Origin: Deltaproteobacteria bacterium
GTDB lineage: Bacteria; Desulfobacterota; Syntrophia; Syntrophales; JAFGHS01
Assembly: GCA_016928025.1 (NCBI GenBank)
Contig: JAFGLN010000041.1
Location: 1 to 46,812, forward strand
Direction of reading: 5' to 3'
DNA: 46,812 nucleotides
Part shown: positions 23,259 through 32,354 of the stretch, in pieces
Numbering within the stretch: the first letter of the stretch is position 1
Layout of the letters: each line of letters opens with the position of its first letter
The notes under the pieces: model-generated
Seen by the model: the letters and a program-made list of their open reading frames with translations, nothing else
What the model was told of the DNA's origin: nothing
Databases searched by the model: none
Program-made: the position numbers and the translations under genes

Positions 23259-24464
23259 TTATCTATTCGGTTTTGCGAGGAGTCCTTTGTTTCGCCGGTA
23301 CCAGTGGTTGGGGATGAGCCGGTATAAAATCCTCGATACCGGCCCGATATATTCTTTGGTTCTCCGATCAAACTGGATGGCCTGGATGACCTTTTCTTTG
23401 ATGTCACTTTTGATGCCCCGCTCATTGAATATGTGATAGGCGCATTGGAAGAGGGGGCTGTACATGTTCTTTTTTTCCAAATACTTGTAAACATTCCTGA
23501 TGGTATTGGGGCCCTCGGGCGTGCCGTCGATTTCTTTCCGGACCAGGAGGTCCGTCTCGATCGGGTTGCCGGTAAAGTATTCATAGAATAGTTTGCCGTA
23601 GCGGTAATTCTTGCTGGCCTCCGAAGAAACCGTGACGAACATGTCACCGACGCCGGCCTGGCTGTGAAAGGCCTGAAAACTGCCGCCCAGGAGCTTGGAT
23701 AAAGACCTGATCTCGACGCCCGACCGGGCGAAAATCGTGCCGGGGACGGAGTTGCCGAGGTCTAAAGAGTCGGCGACGCCCTTGATGTTGGCGACGATAT
23801 TCTTCAGCGCGCCGCAGGCTTCGCAGCCGATGGCGTCGAAGTTGTAATAGGATGTTAATTCCCGCTTGTTGAAGCGGAGAAGTTTTTCTCTGATGATCGT
23901 GGCCACGGTTTTTTTGCCCGCAATGGAAAGGCAGACGGGATTCCCCAAAGCAAGGTCGATATCGAAAAACGGCCCGCCGATACAGACGACGTCGTAGTTT
24001 TGTTTGATATTATAAAGATTGTTGTTGATCAATTGTGAGGGGGTGATCAGTTCCCTCGTAATCTCGTCGGCCATCAGACCTTTGATGGGGGAAATCAGGC
24101 AGGTATAACCGGGCTTTTGTTCAATCAAAGGCTTCATATAATCCAGGAATTCCGGCATGCGGTTCATGGTCAAGGACAGGAAAATGAAATCATGGTTTTC
24201 CACAATGCGCTCGAGATCGTTGGTTGCAATAACCCCGTTGGAAAACCGCGGCACATGATCCATGCCTCCCAGACGCCGTGCCAGGTCTTTCGTCAAATGC
24301 CGGGGATTCAGGTGTTCCTTGTTGATTTCTTTGCACAGATCGCCGTCGTAATAATAAAGGGACACCCTTTTATTATCCCGTCCGAATTTATAGGCAAAGG
24401 CCGTTCCCAGCCTGCCCGGGCCGATGATGGCAACTCTGCTTGTATCGAGATCTTTTGGTATCAT
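23259..24464 (-). CDS. NAD(P)-dependent glycerol-3-phosphate dehydrogenase family protein
   Basis: 401 aa. The N-terminal Rossmann motif GPGRLGTAF (residues 15-23) binds NAD(P), and the segment DAIGCEACGALKNIVANIKG contains the catalytic lysine of the GpsA type. The GVGDMFVT and NYRYGKLF elements also fit. It is longer than usual GpsA (about 330 aa) because of an extra C-terminal region. The expected reaction is dihydroxyacetone phosphate to sn-glycerol-3-phosphate for lipid synthesis, but a related 2-hydroxyacid or UDP-sugar-like role cannot be excluded from sequence alone. ATG at 24464 is used; a weak purine site precedes it. The 200 bp upstream carry simple repeats. Confidence 0.8.
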   Translation of the reverse strand: MIPKDLDTSRVAIIGPGRLGTAFAYKFGRDNKRVSLYYYDGDLCKEINKEHLNPRHLTKDLARRLGGMDHVPRFSNGVIATNDLERIVENHDFIFLSLTMNRMPEFLDYMKPLIEQKPGYTCLISPIKGLMADEITRELITPSQLINNNLYNIKQNYDVVCIGGPFFDIDLALGNPVCLSIAGKKTVATIIREKLLRFNKRELTSYYNFDAIGCEACGALKNIVANIKGVADSLDLGNSVPGTIFARSGVEIRSLSKLLGGSFQAFHSQAGVGDMFVTVSSEASKNYRYGKLFYEYFTGNPIETDLLVRKEIDGTPEGPNTIRNVYKYLEKKNMYSPLFQCAYHIFNERGIKSDIKEKVIQAIQFDRRTKEYIGPVSRILYRLIPNHWYRRNKGLLAKPNR

Positions 24465-24574
24465 TTGTCAACACGTAAAATAAAAGGTTCTTTATACGAG
24501 AGTTACAAAAAAAGCAAACTTCCTTTCGATTACAGGTTCGAGGGGCGAGGTACAAGGTTCAAGGTGCAAAAAAA

Positions 24575-24612
24575 GTAAACAGTGAATAGTGAATGGTAAA
24601 TAGTGACAGGTG
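24575..24612. repeat. simple repeat of AGTGAAT/GGTAAAT heptamers
   Basis: CAGTGAATAGTGAATGGTAA is followed by ATAGTGACAGG, a run of 7-bp-like units. The preceding GGTTCGAGGGGCGAGGTAC and AAGGTTCAAGGTGC look like other low-complexity dispersed repeats. Non-coding. Confidence 0.5.
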
Positions 24613-24661
24613 AAAAAATGTCACCGGTTATAATGCATCTGTCCCGTGTTCTGTTTTGTTG

Positions 24662-25228
24662 TTAAGAACTGATGAAGACGACTTCAGGTTCCGCACGGTC
24701 TCTCGGCTCCGGGATGCTTTTGGGATAGCCTATTATAATCGGGGCGACAATGCGATCATCCTCGGTCAGGCCGATTTCTTTTCGCAATTCCGGATTTTCG
24801 ATATGGGACCCCAGGCCGATCCAACAGGTGCCCAATCCTCTTTCCGTTGCGGCGAACATCAGATAGGCGGCGGCCAGGGCGCAGTCGCAGTCGAGATAGT
24901 CGTGCTTTTTAGGGCCGTATATAAAGACCAGGCAGGGGGCATTCCAGAAAACATTGAATCTTTCATTGTGCATGGCCGCTTCATAGGCTTTGTGTGGAGA
25001 GTCGGGATTGACGGCAATGCCGGCCAGGATATTTTTTTTGCTTTCATCGGAAAGTCTTTTGATGGTGTCTTTATGGGTAATCACGGAAAACCGCCACGGC
25101 TGGCTGTGTCTTGCGCTTGGGGCCAGACACGCTTCCTTGATGATGTCGGTAATGACCTCGATGGGGACTTCTTTTTTCTGGAAGTTGCGTATCGATCGCC
25201 GTTTCTTTAAGAGTTCCTGAAAATTCAT
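24662..25228 (-). CDS. nitroreductase-family FMN oxidoreductase
   Basis: 188 aa. The FMN-binding start RRSIRNF (residues 10-16), APSARHSQPWRF (31-42) and the GLGTCWIGLGSHIE segment are those of small NAD(P)H-dependent nitroreductases, which act on nitro-compounds, quinones or other electron acceptors with bound FMN, usually as dimers. ATG at 25228 follows AAGGA; the longer frame to 25387 is not needed. A sigma-70 promoter with two direct repeats upstream of the -35 is present (25254-25315). It shares its upstream region with the sigma-54 regulator gene, whose 3' end lies at 25356. Confidence 0.88.
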   Translation of the reverse strand: MNFQELLKKRRSIRNFQKKEVPIEVITDIIKEACLAPSARHSQPWRFSVITHKDTIKRLSDESKKNILAGIAVNPDSPHKAYEAAMHNERFNVFWNAPCLVFIYGPKKHDYLDCDCALAAAYLMFAATERGLGTCWIGLGSHIENPELRKEIGLTEDDRIVAPIIIGYPKSIPEPRDRAEPEVVFISS

Positions 25229-25253
25229 AACGTTCATTCCTTTTTTGGTTTTG

Positions 25254-25282
25254 AGTATAGGGGGGGTATTAATATGTGTCAA
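25254..25282 (-). promoter_or_regulatory. sigma-70 promoter of the nitroreductase gene
   Basis: On the minus strand, TTGACA (25277-25282) and TATACT (25254-25259) with a 17-nt spacer, about 26 nt before the ATG. This is a near-consensus promoter. Confidence 0.7.
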
Positions 25283-25285
25283 GCG

Positions 25286-25315
25286 TAAAACCCTTATTGG
25301 TAAAACCCTTATTGG
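25286..25315 (-). promoter_or_regulatory. tandem 15-bp direct repeat upstream of the -35
   Basis: TAAAACCCTTATTGG occurs twice in tandem (25286-25300, 25301-25315), ending 3 nt from the -35. The position fits an activator or repressor binding site. An inverted half, GGTTTTG, follows. Confidence 0.5.
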
Positions 25316-25355
25316 TGGTTTTGTTAAAATCTGGCGCCGTGGATTTCCGAGTATT

Positions 25356-26927
25356 TTAAGCGGTTTTATTATAGACCTTGCGTCCAAAGGGAATATTCAT
25401 TTTTCGCATTTTTTGGCGCAGTGTAGAGGGGTTAAGGCCCAGCAACTCCGCTGCGCCGTTTTTCCCGTTTATTTTCCCGTTCGTCATGTCTAAAATGGAT
25501 TGAATATGTTCGGTTAGTAACCGGTCGACGGAAAGGATATCAGGCTGAATGACGTTATGTTCTTTCTTTTCTTGACGGATTGGTACGGGAGATATAACGT
25601 CGAATTCAACCGGGCCCTCCGGGTGCAGGATCAAAGCCCGCTCAACCATATTTTCCAGCTCCCTGACGTTTCCGGGCCACGGATATCCGTTGAGGCGTTC
25701 CAGGGCGCCGGGCCGCAATACCGGCGTGTTTTTCAAGCCCATGGCTCTTGATTTTTTTCTGATAAAGTGTTGAACAAGGGCCGGGATGTCCGTAGTTCTT
25801 AGCCGCAGGGGCGGAATAAAGATCGGAAAAACCTGTAATCGAAAATACAAGTCCTCCCTGAATTGAGATTGCTGGATCATTGCTTCCAAATTCCGGTGAG
25901 TTGCCGCAATGACGCGAATATTCACATCAATTAACTCTGAGCCGCCCACCCTTTCTATTTTATTGTCCTGCAGGACGCGAAGGAGTCTCAATTGCAAACT
26001 CGGGGACAGCTCTCCAATTTCATCCAAAAACAAGGTTCCCTCATGGGCCCGTTCGAACCGTCCCCGCTTGGTTTCCAGCGCGCCCGTGAAGGCACCTTTT
26101 TCATGTCCAAAAAGCTCGCTGTCCATCAAAGATTCCGGTATGGCTCCGCAATTAACCGGAATAAACGGTCCGGTCCTCCTCCTTGATAGATTATGAATGA
26201 GATGGGCGATGACGTCTTTTCCGGTCCCTGTTTCACCTCTGAGCAAAACCGGACTGTCCAAAGGGGCAACTTGTTTGACTCTTTCTATGACGCCCCTTAA
26301 ACCGAAATCAGCGCCAATCAATTCACTACCGGTATGCATATATAATTGTTGCTGGAAATATTTTTTATCATCCATCAGGGTATTTTTGAGCTCCAGAAGC
26401 TCTTTGTAATGACGATAATTCGACAAAGCTATGGCGAAGGGTTTTTTTAAACACACAAATAAATTCAAATGCTCATCGGTAAACCGGTTCCATCCATCGG
26501 CCCAAAGAGAGACACCGCCGCTCCTCTTTCCTTCAAGCTCCAGGCGGATCATCATGAATGATGCTTTGGGCATTCCTATTTTGTGCAGTCGATCTGCAAA
26601 GAGATAGTGCTCGTCGGCTTTGTTGACGATAATCTGCCGCAGAGATTCATCTTTTCTAATGACCTCGGCTATTTCGGGTGTATATTTGATGATTCTGTTC
26701 GTTAAACGTCCACCATCTTGATTAGCAGTTGCAAGTATTTCCGTGACCCCGCGGTCCGCGTCAAAATACTGAAGGTAGATTTCTTGAGCAGGGATGTAAT
26801 TTTTAATGAAATCGAAACATTGCCAAAGTGCTTTTTCAATTTCCAGACTGGAACAGATACGTAAAGTACCCTCTTCGAAAAATTTTTTTTCATCGATCTT
26901 TTTACGCGTTGGCTTCACCGAAGTCAT
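25356..26927 (-). CDS. sigma-54-dependent Fis-family activator (GAF-AAA-HTH)
   Basis: 523 aa. An N-terminal GAF-like sensor spans about 15-170, followed by a short coiled linker, an AAA+ domain with Walker A GETGTGKD (231-238), the GAFTGA loop that contacts sigma-54 (278-283) and Walker B LFLDEIGE (about 299-306), and a Fis-type HTH at about 485-520 (NGAAELLGLNPSTLRQKM). No receiver domain, so it is probably a small-molecule sensor rather than a response regulator. ATG at 26927 is used. A strong sigma-54 promoter lies 120 bp away, facing the other direction, so this protein very likely activates the transport/catabolic cluster that begins at 27101. Confidence 0.92.
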   Translation of the reverse strand: MTSVKPTRKKIDEKKFFEEGTLRICSSLEIEKALWQCFDFIKNYIPAQEIYLQYFDADRGVTEILATANQDGGRLTNRIIKYTPEIAEVIRKDESLRQIIVNKADEHYLFADRLHKIGMPKASFMMIRLELEGKRSGGVSLWADGWNRFTDEHLNLFVCLKKPFAIALSNYRHYKELLELKNTLMDDKKYFQQQLYMHTGSELIGADFGLRGVIERVKQVAPLDSPVLLRGETGTGKDVIAHLIHNLSRRRTGPFIPVNCGAIPESLMDSELFGHEKGAFTGALETKRGRFERAHEGTLFLDEIGELSPSLQLRLLRVLQDNKIERVGGSELIDVNIRVIAATHRNLEAMIQQSQFREDLYFRLQVFPIFIPPLRLRTTDIPALVQHFIRKKSRAMGLKNTPVLRPGALERLNGYPWPGNVRELENMVERALILHPEGPVEFDVISPVPIRQEKKEHNVIQPDILSVDRLLTEHIQSILDMTNGKINGKNGAAELLGLNPSTLRQKMRKMNIPFGRKVYNKTA

Positions 26928-27047
26928 GAAATTGTCTCATACGATAAATTTTTCTTTTTTTATCTCATAATACAAAATAATTTGTCAAATAAAATAAAAT
27001 TATCCATCCTTAAATCGTAACAACTTGTAATTAAAGGTGATAATTTT

Positions 27048-27063
27048 AGGAACGACATTTGCA
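27048..27063 (+). promoter_or_regulatory. sigma-54 (-24/-12) promoter
   Basis: AGGAACG, four bases, TTTGCA: GG at 27049-27050 and GC at 27061-27062 are exactly 10 nt apart, as required, and ACG plus TTGCA match the consensus. Transcription would start near 27074, about 27 nt before the ATG at 27101. An AT-rich region with TTTATC and TCTCATA elements lies between it and the divergent regulator gene, where activator sites may be found. Confidence 0.75.
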
Positions 27064-27100
27064 AAAGAGGAGGCTGAAATGCAATTTTGCTCTGAGGCGT

Positions 27101-27379
27101 ATGAAAATCATCGAGTTGATTAGAGTTAGAACCGGCAGCGATAATCTTAAAAGAAATTTTGAGATACTTCGGCAAATCGCCAAAGAGGCTATGCGCATGA
27201 GGCCCAAAGGGGCGGTCCAATTATTTCAAGACAATTCAGTTCTTGGTGACTTCGCATATATTTTAACCTGGAATGATGAAACCATAGATGCTGAGGGCAG
27301 TCCTTTAGGGCTAAAGATCAAAGAATCAATTAAAACATTGGGAATTGTCGATTACGCTGTGTGGACATTAATTAAATAA
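27101..27379 (+). CDS. small hypothetical protein (dimeric alpha/beta-barrel-like)
   Basis: 92 aa starting MKIIELIRVRT. The pattern of an initial beta strand, an amphipathic helix with Arg/Glu (LKRNFEILRQIAKEAM), a strand with hydrophobics (FAYILTWNDE) and a closing strand (IVDYAVWTLIK) is like a ferredoxin-like/ABM dimeric barrel, but I do not recognise the family. ATG at 27101 has GAGG just upstream, and follows the predicted sigma-54 start site. A stronger AGGAGG at about 27067 with ATG at 27079 would give only a 14-aa peptide and lies almost at the +1, so it is probably unused. It is the first gene of the sigma-54 transcript. Confidence 0.55.
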   Translation: MKIIELIRVRTGSDNLKRNFEILRQIAKEAMRMRPKGAVQLFQDNSVLGDFAYILTWNDETIDAEGSPLGLKIKESIKTLGIVDYAVWTLIK

Positions 27380-27678
27380 CATTGTTTTATGAGGTATGAT
27401 TGACATGGCAGATTAAATAACTTGAAAATAAAAGGGAGGCGAGGACGAGCCGAAAAAGTATATTCATTAGGATCAGTAGAATTAAATACTCCAAACATTA
27501 AGAATCCATCAAAGACCGATCATACAGGTAACATTTGCAAGTATGTATGATATTTCTTGAATGACTGTTGATATTTTCCTGACCGGTATGGAGTCATCTA
27601 TCTTTTTTACAATTTGTAAATTGTTCATGGCATATAAAATTTGGTTAATCATATTTAAACAACTTAGGAGGAAAAACA
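27380..27678 (+). other. intergenic region before the TRAP operon
   Basis: No gene supported. AT-rich, with a purine-rich AGGGAGGCGAGGA near 27433 not followed by an ORF. TGGCATATAAAATTTGG near 27628 resembles a -24 element but lacks the -12 GC, so it is not called. The transport genes may be read from the sigma-54 promoter upstream or from an unseen promoter here. Confidence 0.4.
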
Positions 27679-28761
27679 ATGAAAGTAAGGAATGGATTAC
27701 AAATATTAATAATTGGGGTAATGTTAGCAGTAGCGTTTTCAATCCCCATGTCTGCGTGGGGGCAGCATGCGAAAGTCCAAATAACGGATATGTGCACGCC
27801 TTTTGGCACCTCTCAATATAACCAGGCGGTTGCCCTTGAAGAGGTATTTAAAAGAGCGAACTCCTGGCTGCTGTGGAAAGCTCAGGAAACACCGGGAGCG
27901 ATGTATATTTCCAGGTACCGCAGTGAAAACTATTCAAAAATATTATCCGGAGAAATTCCCCAGATTACATCACATAGCAGTGCTTTTGTCATACCGTTTA
28001 TCGTGGAAGGGCGACCACCGTTTCAGAAGCTCAAAAACCCTAACTACGTAGCGATATTTTCCCTGACCCCGTATATTAATTTTTTCGTCACCTTCGATCC
28101 CAATATCAAAACACTTAAGGATCTCGTAGGTAAAAGAGTCGGCATTTCCGAAAAATCGAGGCCTTTTCAAAGTACTCTGCCACTGAAACCTTATTTCGAA
28201 AAAGGATTGGATATATGGGATAAAGTAGACTGGCAGTACCTGGGGGTATCGAATTCCAAGGATGCCCTGCTGAACAACAAGATTGACGCCCACTATGCTT
28301 CAACATTTATGGGGAGTGTGACAGTGGCAGCGGATGGTTCTTATGTTGCCACCGGTTTGGCTCCGGGAGCGCCGGATATGGAATTGATGAATTCCGGTAG
28401 AAAAATGTATTACATTGGCTTCGATCCGGATGTATATGAGAAGGGTTGGGATGTGGAAAAAGACGGACCGAGTTATCCCATTCTGATAAAGAAAGGAACT
28501 CTTCCCGGCCTCGATCACGACATATATGGCAAGATGTCCGCCGGTATCTTGTGTGGTGATAGCAGCCTACCCGATGACGTTGTACAGGAAATGATTCGGG
28601 TCCGTCATAAATATAGAGAAGAACTGGGCAAATATGATGGCACGCTCAAATATTTGCCGGATACCCCTTATCCTATAGGAACGCCGGGAAAGTGGGTGCA
28701 TCCGGGGGTAAAGAAAGCCATGAAGAACCTTGGCATTCCGCTTCCGGGAAAGGAGCAGTAG
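27679..28761 (+). CDS. TRAP transporter TAXI-family solute receptor
   Basis: 360 aa with an N-terminal signal peptide (hydrophobic LQILIIGVMLAVAFSIP followed by a cleavable SAWGQ). The body matches the TAXI class of extracytoplasmic receptors: EEVFKRANSWLLWKAQE near residue 55, LKDLVGKRVGISEK and DALLNNKIDAHYAST. It binds a small carboxylate or related solute in the periplasm and delivers it to the membrane permease. AGGAGG is 7 nt upstream of ATG. The permease gene follows 4 nt later (28766), so the two are an operon. Ligand not inferable, though the neighbours (CoA-ligase, DUF1254) suggest an organic acid. Confidence 0.85.
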   Translation: MKVRNGLQILIIGVMLAVAFSIPMSAWGQHAKVQITDMCTPFGTSQYNQAVALEEVFKRANSWLLWKAQETPGAMYISRYRSENYSKILSGEIPQITSHSSAFVIPFIVEGRPPFQKLKNPNYVAIFSLTPYINFFVTFDPNIKTLKDLVGKRVGISEKSRPFQSTLPLKPYFEKGLDIWDKVDWQYLGVSNSKDALLNNKIDAHYASTFMGSVTVAADGSYVATGLAPGAPDMELMNSGRKMYYIGFDPDVYEKGWDVEKDGPSYPILIKKGTLPGLDHDIYGKMSAGILCGDSSLPDDVVQEMIRVRHKYREELGKYDGTLKYLPDTPYPIGTPGKWVHPGVKKAMKNLGIPLPGKEQ

Positions 28762-28765
28762 AACC

Positions 28766-30658
28766 ATGGAGCAGACCGAACATGATAGAGGGCGGTTATG
28801 GCTGAACCGCCTAATGATTGCCGTGGGCCTTTTGATGATATTTTACCACATGCTGGCGGTGTGGAAGCCGCTGTTCGATGCGATATTGCATCAGAATATC
28901 CATCTGGGCTTTGCCTTCGTCATGTTGTTTTTATTTGCAGCGAGGGAGTCGAAGGGATTGATGCGGGTTTTGCTCCTGATCGGTTTGATTATCGGCCTGG
29001 TGGTTGTAACCTACATTCACATCGAAAAGGATCGCTTGGACATGTGGGCGGGGTTTCCGGAACCGCCGGATATTGTGATCGGTCTCATTCTGGTGGCGCT
29101 CGTCACGTACCTCACCTGGAAGAGTTGGGGTGCGGTTTTTCCCATTCTGGTCGGTATCGGTGTTCTTTACGCCCTCTTCGGACATCTCTTGGGAGGGGCT
29201 CTCGGTCATCCGAAGTTCGATTTTAAAATGGTGCTTTCAAGCCTGGGAATCGGCTTTAGCGGGACCTATGGGATGATGCTCAATGCGTCGGCCAATCTGA
29301 TTTTTCTGTTCATTATCTTCGGCAGTATGTTCGAGGTCGTGGGTATCGGCCGATTCTTTATTGAGATCGGTAACTTTCTGGGAAAACACCTGAGGGGCGG
29401 CGCCGCGCAGACGGCAGTGTTTTCCAGTTCATTTGTCGGGATGTGCACCGGAGCGGCGGCAGCCAACGTCGCTCTGACAGGTGCCTATACCATTCCCTTG
29501 ATGAAGAAGGTCGGGTTCAAACCGGAACATGCAGGCGCCATCGAAGCGATGGCTTCCACGGGTGGACAACTGACGCCGCCGGTTATGGGAGTTGCCATTT
29601 TTTTAATGGCCAGCTTTTTGGGCAAGACCTATGCTGAATTGATGGCCACCGCCCTGATCCCGGCAGTTCTTTATTACTTGTGTGCCATGTTTGGAGTGAT
29701 TTTGATTGCTTCCAGGATTGGGGTGCCTATGCTGACGGAGAAAATTAATCGTACCCAGTTAATAAACGGAGCACCCCTGTTCATTATTCCCATGTCTTTG
29801 ATCACCTATTTTTTGCTGGCCCATTACACACCGGCTTTTGCGGCAATGGTCGCCATCGCTTCCCTGTTGGTTATCGCCCTGTTAAGAAAAGAAACCAGAC
29901 CGCCCCTGGGCGAGCTTCTGAAGGGCTTGACCTCCGGGGTCGTCATGGCCTGTACCATAGCGATGGCTTGTGCCATGATCGGTATGTTAACGTCCATGTT
30001 GACGCTCACCGGCGCCGGTCCTAAGCTGGCGGGTGTGATCGAGGTTCTGTCCGGAGGGAATCTTTTGATGGCACTGGTTTTCACGGCAATGTTGGCCATT
30101 TTGCTGGGGTGCGCCATGCCGACGCCGGTGGCTTACGTAATCACGGCCCTGGTGGTGGCGCCGGGTCTGGAGCGGATGGGCATGAATATGATGACCGCCC
30201 ATTTTTTCGTGTTTTATTATGCTATTCTCTCGGCAGTGACGCCGCCGGTGGCGGGAGCGTCTATGGTGGGCAGCCAAATTGCTGGTACCTCATACATGAA
30301 GACAGCCTGGGAATCCCTGAAACTGGCAACACCCTTCTTCCTGTTGCCGTTTTATATCGTATACCACCCGGTGATGCTTTCACAGGCGCAGCCTTTTGGG
30401 AATGCAGTTCTGGCCCTTGTCTCCCTGGCAATAAGCGCTACCGCTGCCATGGTTTTCTGTCAAAGGTATCTCTTTGCCGATACCAGTCTGGTCGAACATA
30501 TCGGATATCTGATAACATGCATTTTCAGCCTCGCTTATGCGTTCTATGACAGTTATGTGTCCCTGGTGATTTCAATCGTTCTTTTTACCGTACTAGTTGT
30601 TTATCAGTGGAAAAAGCGCCGTGTTGCATCAGCATTACCAGAGCCGGCACCGATGTGA
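28766..30658 (+). CDS. TRAP transporter fused permease (DctQ-DctM, TAXI type)
   Basis: 630-aa integral membrane protein with about 16 or more hydrophobic segments. The N-terminal four-helix part corresponds to the small DctQ subunit and the long remainder to DctM, with the conserved GAAAANVALTGAYTIPLM and PTPVAYVITALVVAPGLE segments; fusion is normal for TAXI systems. ATG at 28766 with AAGGAG is used in place of the upstream in-frame start at 28730, which overlaps the receptor gene. Together with 27679 it forms a complete sodium-dependent solute uptake system in the inner membrane. Confidence 0.92.
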   Translation: MEQTEHDRGRLWLNRLMIAVGLLMIFYHMLAVWKPLFDAILHQNIHLGFAFVMLFLFAARESKGLMRVLLLIGLIIGLVVVTYIHIEKDRLDMWAGFPEPPDIVIGLILVALVTYLTWKSWGAVFPILVGIGVLYALFGHLLGGALGHPKFDFKMVLSSLGIGFSGTYGMMLNASANLIFLFIIFGSMFEVVGIGRFFIEIGNFLGKHLRGGAAQTAVFSSSFVGMCTGAAAANVALTGAYTIPLMKKVGFKPEHAGAIEAMASTGGQLTPPVMGVAIFLMASFLGKTYAELMATALIPAVLYYLCAMFGVILIASRIGVPMLTEKINRTQLINGAPLFIIPMSLITYFLLAHYTPAFAAMVAIASLLVIALLRKETRPPLGELLKGLTSGVVMACTIAMACAMIGMLTSMLTLTGAGPKLAGVIEVLSGGNLLMALVFTAMLAILLGCAMPTPVAYVITALVVAPGLERMGMNMMTAHFFVFYYAILSAVTPPVAGASMVGSQIAGTSYMKTAWESLKLATPFFLLPFYIVYHPVMLSQAQPFGNAVLALVSLAISATAAMVFCQRYLFADTSLVEHIGYLITCIFSLAYAFYDSYVSLVISIVLFTVLVVYQWKKRRVASALPEPAPM

Positions 30659-30913
30659 AGATTAACGTGAAATCATATAGGAGGCCTCTTGTTGTAAATT
30701 AACATCCGAATGGGACAGAAGGAAGCGATGCCTGATAAGTCCTTGAAAGCCAAAAGACGGTGGTTTAAGGCATCCTCTTCGCGGTCAATCCCTATAACTT
30801 CGGCACAACGGATATTTGAAGTTATAACGATTGTAAATGCTACCGTAGCAGCATCATTGGGACATTATTTACGCCGGGAACACCTGGGTAAGAAAGGGGA
30901 GAGAAGAGAAAGG

Positions 30914-32254
30914 ATGTTAAATAAAATCAGTATAGAAAATGCAGTCAAAGCCTATCTGTTTGGATATCCCTTGGTGTTGATGGATGTGACCCGTGAAGTC
31001 CAGACCGATCCTCAAAGCGGCAGAGCGCTGGTTAATCAATTTTTCCATAATCAGTTATTTCCCGATCACACCTATCGTGAAGTTGTTCGCGTCAACAATG
31101 ATACGCTTTACTCGAATGCCTGGATTGATCTTTCATCGGAACCGCTGGTATTAAGTGTTCCGTATATGTCTGACCGTTATTATGTCATGCCGTTCATGGA
31201 TGCATGGACAAATGTTTTTGCCATGATAGGCAAACGTACGGTCGGCTCCGGCCCGGGCGACTTCATGTTGGCCGGGCCGGACTGGAACGGGGAAAACCCG
31301 GCTGAGGTTAAAGTCATTCAGGCACCGACGAATATGTGCTGGCTAATCGGCCGCATCCAAGTCAACGGCCAAAGTGACGCCCTGAACGTCGGCGAATTAC
31401 AGCAGCAGCTCAAACTGACACCGCTGAGCCGCTGGGAAAGCCGTACAGCCAATCCGGGAAGCAGAGAAAACAGGAAGGATCCAAAAGGTGTAAGCGCTGA
31501 TCCTATGGCGATTGTTGAAAAAATGTCGGCTGGCGTTTTTTTTGCCAGACTGAGTCGATTGATGGGAGAGCAGCCAGCAGCAGCGGCAGATGTTCCGATG
31601 TTAGACCTGTTGAGGGCATTCGGCATAGAATCCGGCAAACCGTTCAATATAGACAAACCGGCCATTGACCTCTTAGAGGAAGGAGTGACAGAGGCTTGCA
31701 GGATGTTGCAGGCTTTGTCTGAAGCGGGTGGCAAAGGACAACGTTTTGATAACAACTGGGGATTGTCTCGTGCGGGGATGGGCGTTTACGGGACCAATTA
31801 CCGCAAACGGGCATTTGTTGCCCTGGTCGGATTAGGCGCGCTGCCCGCGGAAGAAGCCGCTTACGCCACGGCGAGGAAGGACCAAGACGACAGAATGCTC
31901 AACGGCAGCCAGTGCTACCGCATCCATTTTGATGCTGACAACATGCCGCCGGAAGATGCGTTCTGGTCGTTGACCCTTTATGACAAGAAGGGCTTTCTAG
32001 CGGATAACCCCATCCGCCGTTACACCGTCGGCATGTATCGTTACACCGTCGGCGACCGCAATACGCTCGTTTATAATGAAGACGGTTCTTTAGATATCTT
32101 TATTCAGCATGATCGACCGGCCCGGGGAGAATCGAACTGGCTGCCGTCTTGTGAAGGTCTCTTCGAGTTAACACTGCGCCTGTATATGCCGAAGGCGAGT
32201 TTTCTCGACGGCACGTGGAAGCCTCCGTTTGTTGAACGAATCAAGGATGAATGA
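30914..32254 (+). CDS. DUF1254/DUF1214 domain protein
   Basis: About 446 aa from ATG at 30914 (purine-rich site just upstream). The N-terminal DUF1254 domain (YLFGYPLVLMDVTREVQT ... DTLYSNAWIDLS) is followed by the C-terminal DUF1214 (YRIHFDADNMPPEDAFWSLT). Such proteins are linked to periplasmic or membrane metabolic gene clusters, but their reaction is not known. The frame is open to 30710 (Lys/Arg/Ser-rich, without a signal peptide), so the true start is uncertain. An AGGAGG at about 30679 is followed by TTG and then a stop, suggesting a lost start. It is third in the transport cluster. Confidence 0.75.
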   Translation: MLNKISIENAVKAYLFGYPLVLMDVTREVQTDPQSGRALVNQFFHNQLFPDHTYREVVRVNNDTLYSNAWIDLSSEPLVLSVPYMSDRYYVMPFMDAWTNVFAMIGKRTVGSGPGDFMLAGPDWNGENPAEVKVIQAPTNMCWLIGRIQVNGQSDALNVGELQQQLKLTPLSRWESRTANPGSRENRKDPKGVSADPMAIVEKMSAGVFFARLSRLMGEQPAAAADVPMLDLLRAFGIESGKPFNIDKPAIDLLEEGVTEACRMLQALSEAGGKGQRFDNNWGLSRAGMGVYGTNYRKRAFVALVGLGALPAEEAAYATARKDQDDRMLNGSQCYRIHFDADNMPPEDAFWSLTLYDKKGFLADNPIRRYTVGMYRYTVGDRNTLVYNEDGSLDIFIQHDRPARGESNWLPSCEGLFELTLRLYMPKASFLDGTWKPPFVERIKDE

Positions 32255-32354
32255 TTATCAAACACGAGTTTCAGGCACCATACAGGAGTTTTTAAGTTGT
32301 GGATTGGTCACTTGAAAACGCTTAAAAAATAGGACATATTGAGGTGAAAAGAAT

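Noticed and set aside
27079..27123. 14-codon ORF after AGGAGG (ATG at 27079)
   Set aside because: It lies at or just after the predicted sigma-54 start, so the AGGAGG would not be in the transcript; overlaps the better-placed gene at 27101.
27628..27645. Possible second sigma-54 promoter before the TAXI receptor
   Set aside because: The -12 element lacks GC at the required spacing.
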